Source of the DNA: Oceanobacillus polygoni
GTDB lineage: Bacteria; Bacillota; Bacilli; Bacillales; Amphibacillaceae
Direction: 5' to 3'
Assembly (NCBI RefSeq): GCF_008304605.1
Contig: NZ_PIJY01000057.1
Location: 1 to 64,000, forward strand
DNA: 64,000 bases
Shown: one piece after another, positions 9,105 to 17,217 of the stretch
Layout of the letters: each line of letters begins with the position of its first letter
How positions within the stretch are numbered: position 1 is the first letter of the stretch
Notes under the pieces: model-generated
Told to the model about the DNA's origin: nothing
Databases searched by the model: none
The model's input: only the letters and a program-made list of their open reading frames with translations
Program-made: the position numbers and the translations under genes

Positions 9105-10430
9105 TTACGTGGCGGATAGAAAACTCATAACTAAAATTGTTAATACTCCACCAATACGTGTAGTTACCTGTAAGAAGGGATACAATTGCATTCGATCACT
9201 TGCTTTTAGAACAGCAACATCTCCTGAACCTCCCATATCAGCTAATGAAAGTCCAGAGATGATGGAAGACTCAATGAAATGAAAACCAATTAGCCATCCA
9301 GCCAATCCGGCGATAATTGAAATAATCACTACAATAGTAACAATTAAGAAGATGTGTGATGGATCTGTAATGATTTGTAGGATACGGTCAATATCAATTA
9401 AGCTTGCACTTATAGCTACTAATATAGCTGGGATCCAAAGCTTACTTATAAAATTAAACCATACCTCTGCACCAACGGTGATATATTCAGGGAAAATATT
9501 CCAAACCTTTAATATTGCAGTTAAAATTATGATCCATACAAAAGTATGTAGTGCGGGGACAAGTTCACTTAGCAACATTCCTGCCATATATAATCCGCCA
9601 GCTACCATCATACCTATTCCGATATTGCGAAGTGATTCTAGCATACTTGTATCTTTTGTGGTTTTAAATCCTGCATCTTTTTTTCTAAGTGGATTCCCTT
9701 CTCCTGAGAACCCTTTTACAAACATGTTTTTATTTTTCTTCCCTAAATAGTTAAGTACAGACGCTAATAGTATACAAATAATATTAGAAACGATTACTGC
9801 AGGTGCAAGAATATCGAAATAATCTACTGGCAAACCTCCCATATTATCAGCATAAATCTCCGAAAGCGGAATGGCCCCTGTAGTTATTCCGCTTGCCATA
9901 ATCGGTGCCACTATCATAAGAATCGTTTGTTTAAATCCTATACCAAATAGTTGCCCTAGCAAACCACCCGCTAATGCTGCCAGTAATATCGTCGTTAATA
10001 AAGGAATTAACATTTTTAAAGCTACATTAATAAGAACTTCCTTTTTTATACCTAATATACTTCCGACAATTAATCCTGCAACAATTAGGTTAGAGAATCC
10101 AAAACCGCTATAGAAATCAGCAGCTAATTCAGCAGTTACTTCAGGCAAAATTCCGATATAAATTAGTAGAGAGGGTAGGAAGATGCAAAGTATAGTACCT
10201 CCTCCAAAATCAGAGAATTTTGGAATGGAATCCCCCATCCACATGAACAAACCACCTAAGCCCATCGTAATCATAAAACCAGTAATTAAACTAGAAGGAA
10301 CGACATCAAGGTATAATCCTACTATTGCAGGTACTAATAGTAAAAGATATATTGGAAGTTTTATTCCGTAAATCTCTTGATTAAAAATATTATTCTTTCT
10401 TTTTGTATTCACAACATTTTCACTGCCCAT
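9105..10430 (-). CDS. 2-hydroxycarboxylate transporter (2HCT/CitS-CimH family)
   Basis: A cation-coupled membrane carrier of 441 residues for 2-hydroxy acids such as malate, citrate or lactate. About eleven hydrophobic segments are seen. The C-terminal signature LADMGGSGDVAVLKASDRM contains the GGSGD re-entrant-loop motif of the 2HCT family, and an equivalent loop is seen at ASGITTGAIPLSEIY. The start is the ATG at 10430, preceded by AAAAAGGAG; an in-frame extension to 10535 would read across a cre box. Neighbours point to a hydroxy-acid import and oxidation module: dehydrogenase, RraA-type lyase and a LysR regulator. Specificity cannot be fixed from sequence. Confidence 0.88.
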   Translation of the reverse strand: MGSENVVNTKRKNNIFNQEIYGIKLPIYLLLLVPAIVGLYLDVVPSSLITGFMITMGLGGLFMWMGDSIPKFSDFGGGTILCIFLPSLLIYIGILPEVTAELAADFYSGFGFSNLIVAGLIVGSILGIKKEVLINVALKMLIPLLTTILLAALAGGLLGQLFGIGFKQTILMIVAPIMASGITTGAIPLSEIYADNMGGLPVDYFDILAPAVIVSNIICILLASVLNYLGKKNKNMFVKGFSGEGNPLRKKDAGFKTTKDTSMLESLRNIGIGMMVAGGLYMAGMLLSELVPALHTFVWIIILTAILKVWNIFPEYITVGAEVWFNFISKLWIPAILVAISASLIDIDRILQIITDPSHIFLIVTIVVIISIIAGLAGWLIGFHFIESSIISGLSLADMGGSGDVAVLKASDRMQLYPFLQVTTRIGGVLTILVMSFLSAT

Positions 10431-10477
10431 TAATCCCACTCCTTTTTTAGATAAGTAATTCCCTAACAAACAAATTT

Positions 10478-10491
10478 TGATAGCGCTTTCT
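10478..10491. promoter_or_regulatory. cre box in the 2HCT transporter leader
   Basis: TGATAGCGCTTTCT matches TGWNANCGNTNWCA except for the last base. It lies about 50 bases downstream of a minus-strand TATAAT (10547-10552) and 48 bases before the start codon, a position where CcpA acts as a roadblock. It shares TGATAGCGCT with the cre box at 8008. Confidence 0.7.
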
Positions 10492-10552
10492 ATTAATTGG
10501 AACGTATACTTGCTTTGATTTCTATTATCCATCATAAATATTAAGAATTATA

Positions 10553-10860
10553 ATGTAAAACTAATATATTTGCTAATAAATATCAAAATATGTGATGTTA
10601 TGATGTTTAGAATCTCATTGTAAGGAAAAAGAGCTATTCTCATAGTTAATTAGTTTGTAATTAAAAACATTGAATGCTATTATATATTCAATTCAAAGTA
10701 AATTCATCGGTATTCTTGAATAATTGAATTGAGAGATAGATGTTGCTAGGAGGGGGATATAAACTGTTCTTAGAATAACTGAACAGATCATAATAGATAC
10801 ATAATTGATTGTGGATAATGGAGAGCAAACAATCATAGAAATTAAAAGTAGTAAAAATTT
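10553..10860. other. Intergenic region between transporter and binding-protein genes
   Basis: AT-rich, no credible ORF. A spaced inverted repeat is visible (TCAATTCAA near 10688 and TTGAATTGA near 10723), which could be an operator for the downstream binding-protein gene. No riboswitch is recognised here. Confidence 0.4.
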
Positions 10861-10880
10861 CAACACTTGGAGTGGTTTAA

Positions 10881-12440
10881 TTGAAAAAAGCATTATTATT
10901 TATTTTACTTATATCAAGTTTATTGGTTATAACTGCTTGTGCTGGTGATGGAGCAGATGAAACAGAGAATGTTGAGGAAAAGGATCTGACAGTCGGATTA
11001 GCCTCTGAACCAGTATCGCTGGATCCACATGCTGCAAATGATGGTAACTCCTTATATGTGATGAATGCCATCTATGATACGTTGATTGAGCAAAATACAG
11101 ATTTGGAGATTCAGCCAGCTTTGGCTGAAAGTCTCGAACAAATTGAAGATACTGTCTGGGAAGCAAAGCTTAGAGAAGATGTTACTTTCCATGATGGCAG
11201 TGCATTTAACGCAGATGTTGTAAAGGCGAACCTGGATCGCGTTCTTGACCCTGACATGGGATCACCGCTCGCCTTTTTATTCGATATGATAGAGTCTGTA
11301 GATATAGTAGATGAATATACGGTTCACATTAATACGAAATATCCCTTTTCAGCCTTACCATCTCATTTGGCACATCCAGGCGGGCATATGATCAGTCTTG
11401 AAGCGATTGAAAAAGATAATGAAGCAATTGCCAATGGTGGAGAGCCGTTTGCAACAGTTAATGAGAACCCGATTGGTACAGGATATTTTAAATATGATGA
11501 CCGTACAAGTGGAGAACAAATTAAGGTTGTAAAAAATGAAGACTATTGGGGAGAGCAAGCCGGGGTAGATTCGGTTACGTTTAAATTTGTCCCAGAAGAT
11601 TTAACACGAATTGCAGAGCTGCAAACTGGTGATTCGGATATCATTTATCCAGTAAATACAAGCAATATTGATGAAGTGGAAACGAATGAAGGAACACATG
11701 TTAAACAATCCGATAGTGCAAGTATGTCCTATCTTGGTTTCAATGTAGAAAAAGAACCATTTACAGATCTTAGAGTAAGACAGGCGATTGCAAAAGCAAT
11801 TAATAAAGAAGAAATTATCGAAGGAGTACTTAATGGTGTTGCCTTACCAGCAAAAGGACCACTTGCGCCGACCGTGTTTGGGTACGATGAAAAGGTAGAA
11901 CCAATTGATTATAATGTTGCTGAAGCAAAGGAATTATTAAAGGAAGCAGGCTATGAGGATGGTTTCAATGCAACAATCCTGGCCTATGATACAAATACAT
12001 CAGATATCACACAGGTTATTCAAGCAGAGCTAAAGGAAATCGGTATCGATATTGACATTGAGATGACTGAAGTAGGAACCTATCTGGAAGTCACTGGTAA
12101 TGGTGGTGTCGATATGTTTATCGGAAGCTGGGGAACTGTAACATTAGATGCGGATTACGGGCTATACCCAATGTTCCATTCAGCTAATGCCGGGAATCCC
12201 GGAAACAGATCTTTCTATGCAAATGATGTAGTAGATGCATTACTGGAAAAAGCAAGACAGGAAGGAGCAGAAGAGGAAAGACTACAACTATATAGTGAAG
12301 CACAGCAAATTATTGTAGATGAAGCTCCAATTGTTCCGCTTTACCATTCTGTATTGCTAGCTGGTTTAAGGGATGAAGTAAATGGGTTTTATCAGTTTCC
12401 GAGTAGTTTCCCGTTTTTGCGGGATGTAACGATTGATTGA
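10881..12440 (+). CDS. ABC transporter substrate-binding lipoprotein (family 5, peptide/glutathione type)
   Basis: An extracytoplasmic binding lipoprotein of 519 residues. The TTG start follows TTGGAG. A hydrophobic signal ends in the lipobox VITAC, making Cys20 the lipidated residue. The mature part has the SBP_bac_5 features VGLASEPVSLDPH near the N-terminus and RVRQAIAKAINKEEI in the middle. It most resembles the glutathione/dipeptide branch. No permease or ATPase gene is next to it, so it is an orphan binding protein that must borrow a remote transporter. The next gene is under a SAM riboswitch, so a sulfur-containing peptide is a possible ligand (inference). Confidence 0.85.
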   Translation: MKKALLFILLISSLLVITACAGDGADETENVEEKDLTVGLASEPVSLDPHAANDGNSLYVMNAIYDTLIEQNTDLEIQPALAESLEQIEDTVWEAKLREDVTFHDGSAFNADVVKANLDRVLDPDMGSPLAFLFDMIESVDIVDEYTVHINTKYPFSALPSHLAHPGGHMISLEAIEKDNEAIANGGEPFATVNENPIGTGYFKYDDRTSGEQIKVVKNEDYWGEQAGVDSVTFKFVPEDLTRIAELQTGDSDIIYPVNTSNIDEVETNEGTHVKQSDSASMSYLGFNVEKEPFTDLRVRQAIAKAINKEEIIEGVLNGVALPAKGPLAPTVFGYDEKVEPIDYNVAEAKELLKEAGYEDGFNATILAYDTNTSDITQVIQAELKEIGIDIDIEMTEVGTYLEVTGNGGVDMFIGSWGTVTLDADYGLYPMFHSANAGNPGNRSFYANDVVDALLEKARQEGAEEERLQLYSEAQQIIVDEAPIVPLYHSVLLAGLRDEVNGFYQFPSSFPFLRDVTID

Positions 12441-12466
12441 CAGATAAATTGAATTTTATAATAACA

Positions 12467-12495
12467 TTGACTTTTTTATCACGAAGGTGTAATTT
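12467..12495 (+). promoter_or_regulatory. Promoter of the S-box symporter transcript
   Basis: TTGACT (12467-12472) and TAATTT (12490-12495) are separated by 17 bases, ending about 20 bases before the SAM riboswitch. Confidence 0.6.
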
Positions 12496-12514
12496 TAATA
12501 CAATTGAATATTGA

Positions 12515-12628
12515 ACTTCTTATCAAGAGAGGTGGAGGGATATGGCCCTTTGATACCTCGGCAGCGGGCTCAATTTATTGAGTACTGTGCCAATTCCATC
12601 AGACACTAGTCTGAAAGATAAGAAGAGG
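12515..12628 (+). ncRNA. SAM-I riboswitch (S-box) aptamer
   Basis: The conserved S-box core is readable in order: ATCAAGAGAGGTGGAGGGA, then GGCCCTTTGATACCTCGGCA, then GTGCCAATTCC and finally GAAAGATAAGA. The P1 helix is TTCTTATC (12517-12524) with GATAAGAA (12617-12624). When SAM is bound, P1 forms and the downstream terminator is free to fold. It precedes a sodium:solute symporter gene, predicting expression when methionine/SAM is scarce. Confidence 0.93.
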
Positions 12629-12644
12629 AACTAGAATTTTTCTA

Positions 12645-12670
12645 CCCTCTTCTTATGGAAGGGGGTTTTT
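12645..12670 (+). terminator. Riboswitch-controlled terminator with competing antiterminator
   Basis: CCCTCTTC pairs with GAAGGGGG and is followed by TTTTT. Its 5' arm, as CCTCTTCTTAT (12646-12656), is exactly complementary to ATAAGAAGAGG (12619-12629), the 3' side of the aptamer P1. The two pairings exclude each other, which gives a complete OFF switch by premature termination. Confidence 0.88.
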
Positions 12671-12737
12671 GCTTTGGTCTTATAATTGAATATTTGTCTA
12701 GCTAAAGGTGATTTAAAAATTAAGGGAGTGAATAATT

Positions 12738-14363
12738 GTGACAGAATATGGCGTATGGACAATCATACTGGCATTGGGATATACATTTGCGCTGATAACG
12801 GCAGGACAAATTGCCAAAAGACGCTTGACTAAGAAAGATAGTTATTTTGTGGGAAATCGGAATTTCAATAAATGGATTGTTGCGTTTTGCATAACTGGAT
12901 TATTCTCGGGATCCACATTCATTTCTATTCTGGAATTATCCTATTTAACTGGTATCTCGGCAATCTGGTATGGAGTGGCAGAGATGGTCCAGATTTTTAT
13001 CATTGCTTTCTTGATTATCCGTTCTTTCCGAAAAAAGATGCTTGTAACGGTTTCTGGTTTGATAGGAGATACGTACGGGAGAACAGCAAAAGGCTTATCA
13101 GGAGCAATTACTGCATTCGCATTTCCAATGTGGTCGGTTGCCACAGCAATCGCATTTGCTTCTGCCTTTCATGTGTTTACAGGTATTTCGTTGAGCTTAT
13201 CCGTTGCGTTTACTGCTATTTTACTTTTTATCTATCTGCAGGCTGGTGGCATGTGGTCCATTGCTTTTACACAAACAATGAACATGTTTGCGTTCGGATT
13301 GATGATTGTAATTGGAGTTATTGCTTTTTTCATCAATCCGGGATTATCAGGTTTAGCTACATTGAACATGGAGCGCCCAGAAATGTTTAACTTTGGGAGT
13401 GCCGGGCTACAAGTGATTGTCGTCTGGTTTGGAACTTTTCTCGTAAATGTCATTCTGGCACAGGCGGCCTTCCAAATGGCATTATCTTCCCGTTCACCAG
13501 AAGAAGGGCAAAAAGGCCTTGTTATGGCTGGATTCATGGCGATTCCGTTTATAGTCGGTGGTGTTATCTTCGGAATATCAGCTGCTATCGTCGTACCGAA
13601 TGCATCCACTGGTCTTATCGCCATTCCGCAGTATCTGATGGAAGTTTTGCCTGCCCCATTAGTAGGTTTATTTTTCCTTGGTGTATGGGGCTGTGCACTT
13701 GGCTGGGGTGGACCATGTCAGTTCTCAGGTGCTACAAGTCTCGGACGTGATGTGGGAAGTGCGATTAATCCAAGTGCCACAGGAGACCAGCTTATTAAAT
13801 ATACGAAAATCTCGCTTCTGCTTTTAACTGGCCTGATGATTGCGTTTGGTTTATTGCGAACGGAGCAATCCGCATGGTGGAATGTATTTGCATGGACGAT
13901 ACGAAATAGTGCCACGTTTGCACCGGTAGTAGCCGCGCTGTTTTGGCCGGTGGTGACCAAGCGCGCTGTAGTTGCTTCATTGTTCACTGGATTTACTAGC
14001 GGCCTATTGTGGTATTACTTGGGTGGTTGGCATCCTCAGGAATTTTATTTGAACATACACCCGGTTTGGATCGGAAGCTCGGTTAATATCGTGACAATTA
14101 CATTGGTAACACTGGCTAATAGAGGAACGAATTTAACATTGCGAAAGACAGATCGTTTTGGTTACATGGGGTTAATTGGAGGAGTTATTTTAACGCTGGT
14201 GAATATTATTTATTTTGAACAGGCCTATCAAAGTGGATTGTTTGGGTTGTTTATGTTTGTGGCTGTATTGAGTTACTTTATAGCGGCGATACGGTTTGTG
14301 AGGTTAAATGAAGTCGGAGCTGTACTTGTAGAGGAGAAAGAATACATTGCGTCAAATAGTTAA
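12738..14363 (+). CDS. Sodium:solute symporter (SSS family) under SAM-riboswitch control
   Basis: A secondary transporter of 541 residues with about 13 membrane segments. The N-terminal part matches the SSS family: a first helix, then KDSYFVGNRNFNKW, then TGLFSGSTFISILELSYLTG, typical of the Na+-coupled core. The GTG start follows AAGGGAG. The S-box leader implies that the substrate relieves methionine/SAM shortage, so methionine or a sulfur precursor is the best guess. Known S-box-controlled methionine importers that I am aware of are ABC (MetNPQ) or NhaC-like (MetT), so an SSS carrier would be a different solution. A 35-codon membrane peptide gene follows. Confidence 0.87.
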   Translation: MTEYGVWTIILALGYTFALITAGQIAKRRLTKKDSYFVGNRNFNKWIVAFCITGLFSGSTFISILELSYLTGISAIWYGVAEMVQIFIIAFLIIRSFRKKMLVTVSGLIGDTYGRTAKGLSGAITAFAFPMWSVATAIAFASAFHVFTGISLSLSVAFTAILLFIYLQAGGMWSIAFTQTMNMFAFGLMIVIGVIAFFINPGLSGLATLNMERPEMFNFGSAGLQVIVVWFGTFLVNVILAQAAFQMALSSRSPEEGQKGLVMAGFMAIPFIVGGVIFGISAAIVVPNASTGLIAIPQYLMEVLPAPLVGLFFLGVWGCALGWGGPCQFSGATSLGRDVGSAINPSATGDQLIKYTKISLLLLTGLMIAFGLLRTEQSAWWNVFAWTIRNSATFAPVVAALFWPVVTKRAVVASLFTGFTSGLLWYYLGGWHPQEFYLNIHPVWIGSSVNIVTITLVTLANRGTNLTLRKTDRFGYMGLIGGVILTLVNIIYFEQAYQSGLFGLFMFVAVLSYFIAAIRFVRLNEVGAVLVEEKEYIASNS

Positions 14364-14478
14364 GGAACTACAATAAAGATAGAAAGTTTATCTACGATTT
14401 AATTGGGGTATAGATGATTTATCGCAATGAAAAGTAAGCGTAAAAGTTGTGTTAGCAGGGAATGGAGGTAGAATAAGT

Positions 14479-14586
14479 ATGGATTTAATTATCACTACTT
14501 TTGTTGCCTTGATTGGTGTCTTTGTATTAACCATTAGGGCGTTTACAGCGGTATATAAAAATAGATTGAAGGATTCTGATGAGTAA
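14479..14586 (+). CDS. 35-residue single-span membrane peptide
   Basis: The ATG at 14479 is preceded by AATGGAGG at ideal spacing. The peptide begins MDLIITTFVALIGVFVLTIR, one hydrophobic helix with the positive residues after it, and ends in a short charged tail. It lies about 115 bases downstream of the S-box symporter on the same strand, with no terminator between them. Small single-span partners exist for several SSS carriers, so it may be a symporter subunit. This is inference; I do not recognise the family. Confidence 0.6.
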   Translation: MDLIITTFVALIGVFVLTIRAFTAVYKNRLKDSDE

Positions 14587-14803
14587 AGAGATTTTTTTAA
14601 ATCTTGTTTAGGGTAGTTAAGATTTGTTATGAAAGGCAGCATCATTTTGTGTTTTGCTGCTATCTGTTTACTAAAATTATTTGTTCTTGAATGAAAACAT
14701 ATTGAAAAACTATGAAATACATGTACGGTATTGCAAGAAACCTATAGAAACGAAAACGTGTTAGGGTATAACGTTTTCCCTTAATCAAAGTAGAACTGCA
14801 TTG

Positions 14804-14834
14804 GGACTTCCTTTTTTTTAAGGAAGTCCTTTTT
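14804..14834 (+). terminator. Terminator, probably of the symporter operon
   Basis: GGACTTCCTT and AAGGAAGTCC flank a T loop and are followed by TTTTT. It is the first strong terminator after the small membrane peptide gene. Confidence 0.85.
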
Positions 14835-14904
14835 ACGGATCTAGATATTAGTACTGACGCGGCGCGGTAGCAGAGGTAAGCTTGAAAAAAATTTAAGTAA
14901 AGAA

Positions 14905-14934
14905 TTGTTAAGAGAAATTTCTTTTGGTTATAAT
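14905..14934 (+). promoter_or_regulatory. Promoter of a candidate small RNA
   Basis: TTGTTA (14905-14910) and TATAAT (14929-14934) are 18 bases apart. No ORF follows before the next terminator. Confidence 0.5.
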
Positions 14935-14940
14935 TTATAA

Positions 14941-15087
14941 GAAATTTATATTTATTTGAAGGAATAAAATTCTGACCGAATTCACCGACACTAATCAGAC
15001 CTATTCTAACAATAGCTAATGTATAAGATTCCTGGATCAACTATATAGCCCTAATTCCAATTGCGGAGTTAGGGCTTATTTTATTTG
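14941..15087 (+). ncRNA. Candidate small non-coding RNA (about 145 nt)
   Basis: A transcript from the promoter at 14905-14934 would run to a strong hairpin at 15047-15076 (AGCCCTAATTCC with its complement, one G-T pair) followed by TTATTTTATTT. No ORF with a ribosome binding site lies inside. This promoter-plus-terminator arrangement is typical of Bacillus sRNAs. I recognise no family, so it is a prediction only. Confidence 0.4.
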
Positions 15088-15705
15088 AGGAGGAAAAGTA
15101 TTTCAAGGGAAGATATTTTTGAAGAGATGTCAGATCTTCCAAATATAAAATATAAGTAATCAGGGGGAAAAGCGGCAATTTGAACAGAACACACCACATC
15201 ACGCAATATGGAAGAATACCTGATTACTATTAATTTTCATCCCCTTATTATAGTAGGGATGCTTTTTATCTAAATAACCTACAGAAACTATAATTGCTAA
15301 AAAGTCTTGTTAATTTACTCATATAGCCTTTGGAACAAATGAATTGAAAGGAATTACATTTCAATGAGTAAATATCTGTAAATCAAATAGGTAAGTCAAA
15401 CAAGACCTTTTGAAAGTGAAGGTAATAAACTAAAAATTGTAATGGAATGAGCAGCTATATTAGACTATATAAAGAAAGTTTGCGAAGGATAATTTTATGT
15501 TGGAGATGTATTTTTGAATAAAGATGACCATAACAAAATTAGAAAAGAGAATTTGGAACGATCCAAGTAGATCAATTCTAATAGGGGGCGAGTGTCAATT
15601 TACCGCAGTTCATCGTTATACTAGTGATTATCCTCCCGACTACCCTTGACGCCCACTCACCAACTTGTTATCATTTTTCTATTGTTCAAAAACAAATAGC
15701 TACAT
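15088..15705. other. Low-coding intergenic region with another hairpin and a short ORF
   Basis: No known gene is recognised. A third hairpin (CATCCC...GGGATG followed by CTTTTT) lies at 15239-15267. AGGAGG near 15090 precedes an open frame lacking ATG/GTG/TTG that reads ...REDIFEEMSDLPNIKYK and stops at 15161, possibly the relic of a gene start. An ATG ORF at 15524-15649 would encode 41 residues (MTITKLEKRIWNDPSRSIL...) but has no clear ribosome binding site. The region looks like decayed sequence. Confidence 0.4.
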
Positions 15706-15771
15706 CTTGTATAAGTCCAGGAATATGGCTTGGACGTTTCTACCAGCTACCATAAATAGCTTGTCTACAAG
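15706..15771 (+). ncRNA. Purine riboswitch, guanine/hypoxanthine type
   Basis: P1 is CTTGTA/TACAAG. P2 (CCAGG/CTTGG) has the loop AATATGG, J2/3 reads ACGTTTCTA, and the P3 arms around CCATAAA are clear; the two loops can kiss as in xpt. The base at the position of xpt C74 is C (in GTCTAC), which specifies guanine/hypoxanthine rather than adenine. It precedes a purine permease gene, predicting repression by guanine. Confidence 0.93.
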
Positions 15772-15811
15772 GGATGGAAATGTATTTTCCTATACCTTTT
15801 ACGATTACTTT

Positions 15812-15843
15812 GGCATGCTGGGACGGAGCAAGGTTTTTTATAC
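15812..15843 (+). terminator. Purine-riboswitch terminator
   Basis: CTTTG and CAAGG with inner GC pairs close a hairpin followed by TTTTTT, 40-70 bases after the aptamer and just before the pbuG start. This is the expected position for the expression platform. Confidence 0.6.
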
Positions 15844-15873
15844 AAAAGTAGCAAATAGGAGATACTACATATT

Positions 15874-17169
15874 ATGAAAAACTTTTTTGGATTTACAGAA
15901 AGAAATACTTCATATAAACAGGAAATTTTTGCTGGTCTCACAACCTTTCTTTCCGTATCTTATATTTTAGTCGTAAACCCGCTTATTCTTAGTCAAGCAG
16001 GGATGGATCGGGGGGCTGTATTTACAGCTACTGCGCTTACCGCAATCATTGGTTCCTTACTTATTGGGTTGCTTGCGAATTATCCAATTGCTATTGCACC
16101 TAGTATGGGGCTGAATTCATTCTTTACTTTTTCTGTTGTTATTGGGATGGGTATTGAATGGCAAGTGGCTTTGACAGGTGTTTTTATTGCGGGAATTATC
16201 TTTATGATTTTAAGCTTGATGAAAATCAGGGAAAAGATCATTAATGCGATTCCGGAGGATTTAAAACATGCGATTGCTGCTGGGATTGGATTTTTCATTG
16301 CATTTATCGGCTTTAAAAATGCAGGAATTATTGTTGCTAATCCAGATACGTTTGTTTCGATTGGTGACGTAACATCACCTGGAACAGCATTAGCTCTCGT
16401 TGGTCTTATAATCACCATTATTATGCTCGTTCGCGGTGTAAATGGAGCAATTTTTTATGGAATGGCAATTACAACGATTATTGGAATGCTTGTTGGGTTA
16501 ATTAAAATTCCGTCTTCTATTATCGGGACGATTCCGAGTCTTGAACCAACATTTGGCGCTGTGTTTATGAATTTCGATGCGATTTTTACACCAGAAGTCT
16601 TAGCGGTTATTTTTACCTTTTTATTTGTTGCCTTTTTTGATACAGCTGGTGCTTTGATTGCACTTACGAGTCAAGCTGGAATCATGAAGAATAATGAGAT
16701 TCCGAAAATAGGAAGAGCGCTGCTTGCGGATTCTTCGGCTGCGTCTATCGGTGCGATATTGGGGACATCCACACCTGCAACGAGTGTAGAATCTTCATCA
16801 GGAATTGCGGTTGGGGGAAGAACTGGCTTTACATCGATCATCATTGCGCTTTGTTTTGCGATTGCATTATTCTTTTCACCTGTTCTTGCTGTTATAACGA
16901 CAGAGGTTACTGCACCTGCGTTAATTATTGTTGGGGCGCTAATGGCGATGGATATTCGTAATGTTAACTGGAATAGAATTGAAATTGTCATTCCGGCATT
17001 TTTGACGATTATTATGATGCCACTAACTTCCAGTGTCGCGATGGGTCTTGCATTTGGATTTATCCTTTACCCATTATCGCTCCTTGCGCAAAAGCGTTTT
17101 AAAGAAGTGCATCCAATTATGTATGTGCTTTGCTTGCTATTTATTTTATATTTTATCTTTATTGCATAG
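15874..17169 (+). CDS. pbuG: Guanine/hypoxanthine permease, PbuG/AzgA-type (NCS2)
   Basis: A proton-coupled purine importer of 431 residues with about 12-14 membrane segments. The N-terminus (FGFTERNTSYKQEIFAGLTT) and the core motif ANYPIAIAPSMGLNSFFTF match the AzgA-like branch of nucleobase transporters. FFDTAGALIALTSQAG and the later GTSTPATSVESSSGIAVGGR are also typical of this branch. The ATG follows ATAGGAGA. A guanine-type riboswitch lies directly upstream, so the gene should be switched off when guanine or hypoxanthine is plentiful. It ends at a strong terminator shared with the convergent EamA gene. The pbuG assignment rests on family and riboswitch class together. Confidence 0.92.
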   Translation: MKNFFGFTERNTSYKQEIFAGLTTFLSVSYILVVNPLILSQAGMDRGAVFTATALTAIIGSLLIGLLANYPIAIAPSMGLNSFFTFSVVIGMGIEWQVALTGVFIAGIIFMILSLMKIREKIINAIPEDLKHAIAAGIGFFIAFIGFKNAGIIVANPDTFVSIGDVTSPGTALALVGLIITIIMLVRGVNGAIFYGMAITTIIGMLVGLIKIPSSIIGTIPSLEPTFGAVFMNFDAIFTPEVLAVIFTFLFVAFFDTAGALIALTSQAGIMKNNEIPKIGRALLADSSAASIGAILGTSTPATSVESSSGIAVGGRTGFTSIIIALCFAIALFFSPVLAVITTEVTAPALIIVGALMAMDIRNVNWNRIEIVIPAFLTIIMMPLTSSVAMGLAFGFILYPLSLLAQKRFKEVHPIMYVLCLLFILYFIFIA

Positions 17170-17178
17170 CAAATTAAA

Positions 17179-17212
17179 TTAAACCTCAGGGTTCACATAC
17201 CCTGAGGTTTAA
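17179..17212. terminator. Bidirectional terminator between pbuG and the EamA gene
   Basis: TTAAACCTCAGGG and CCCTGAGGTTTAA form a perfect 13-bp stem with an 8-base loop between convergent genes. Confidence 0.88.
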
Positions 17213-17217
17213 TGTAT

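Noticed and set aside
14660-15040. 126-codon minus-strand frame in the gene-free region
   Set aside because: Composition is not protein-like, it spans two terminators and a promoter, and no ribosome binding site is seen.
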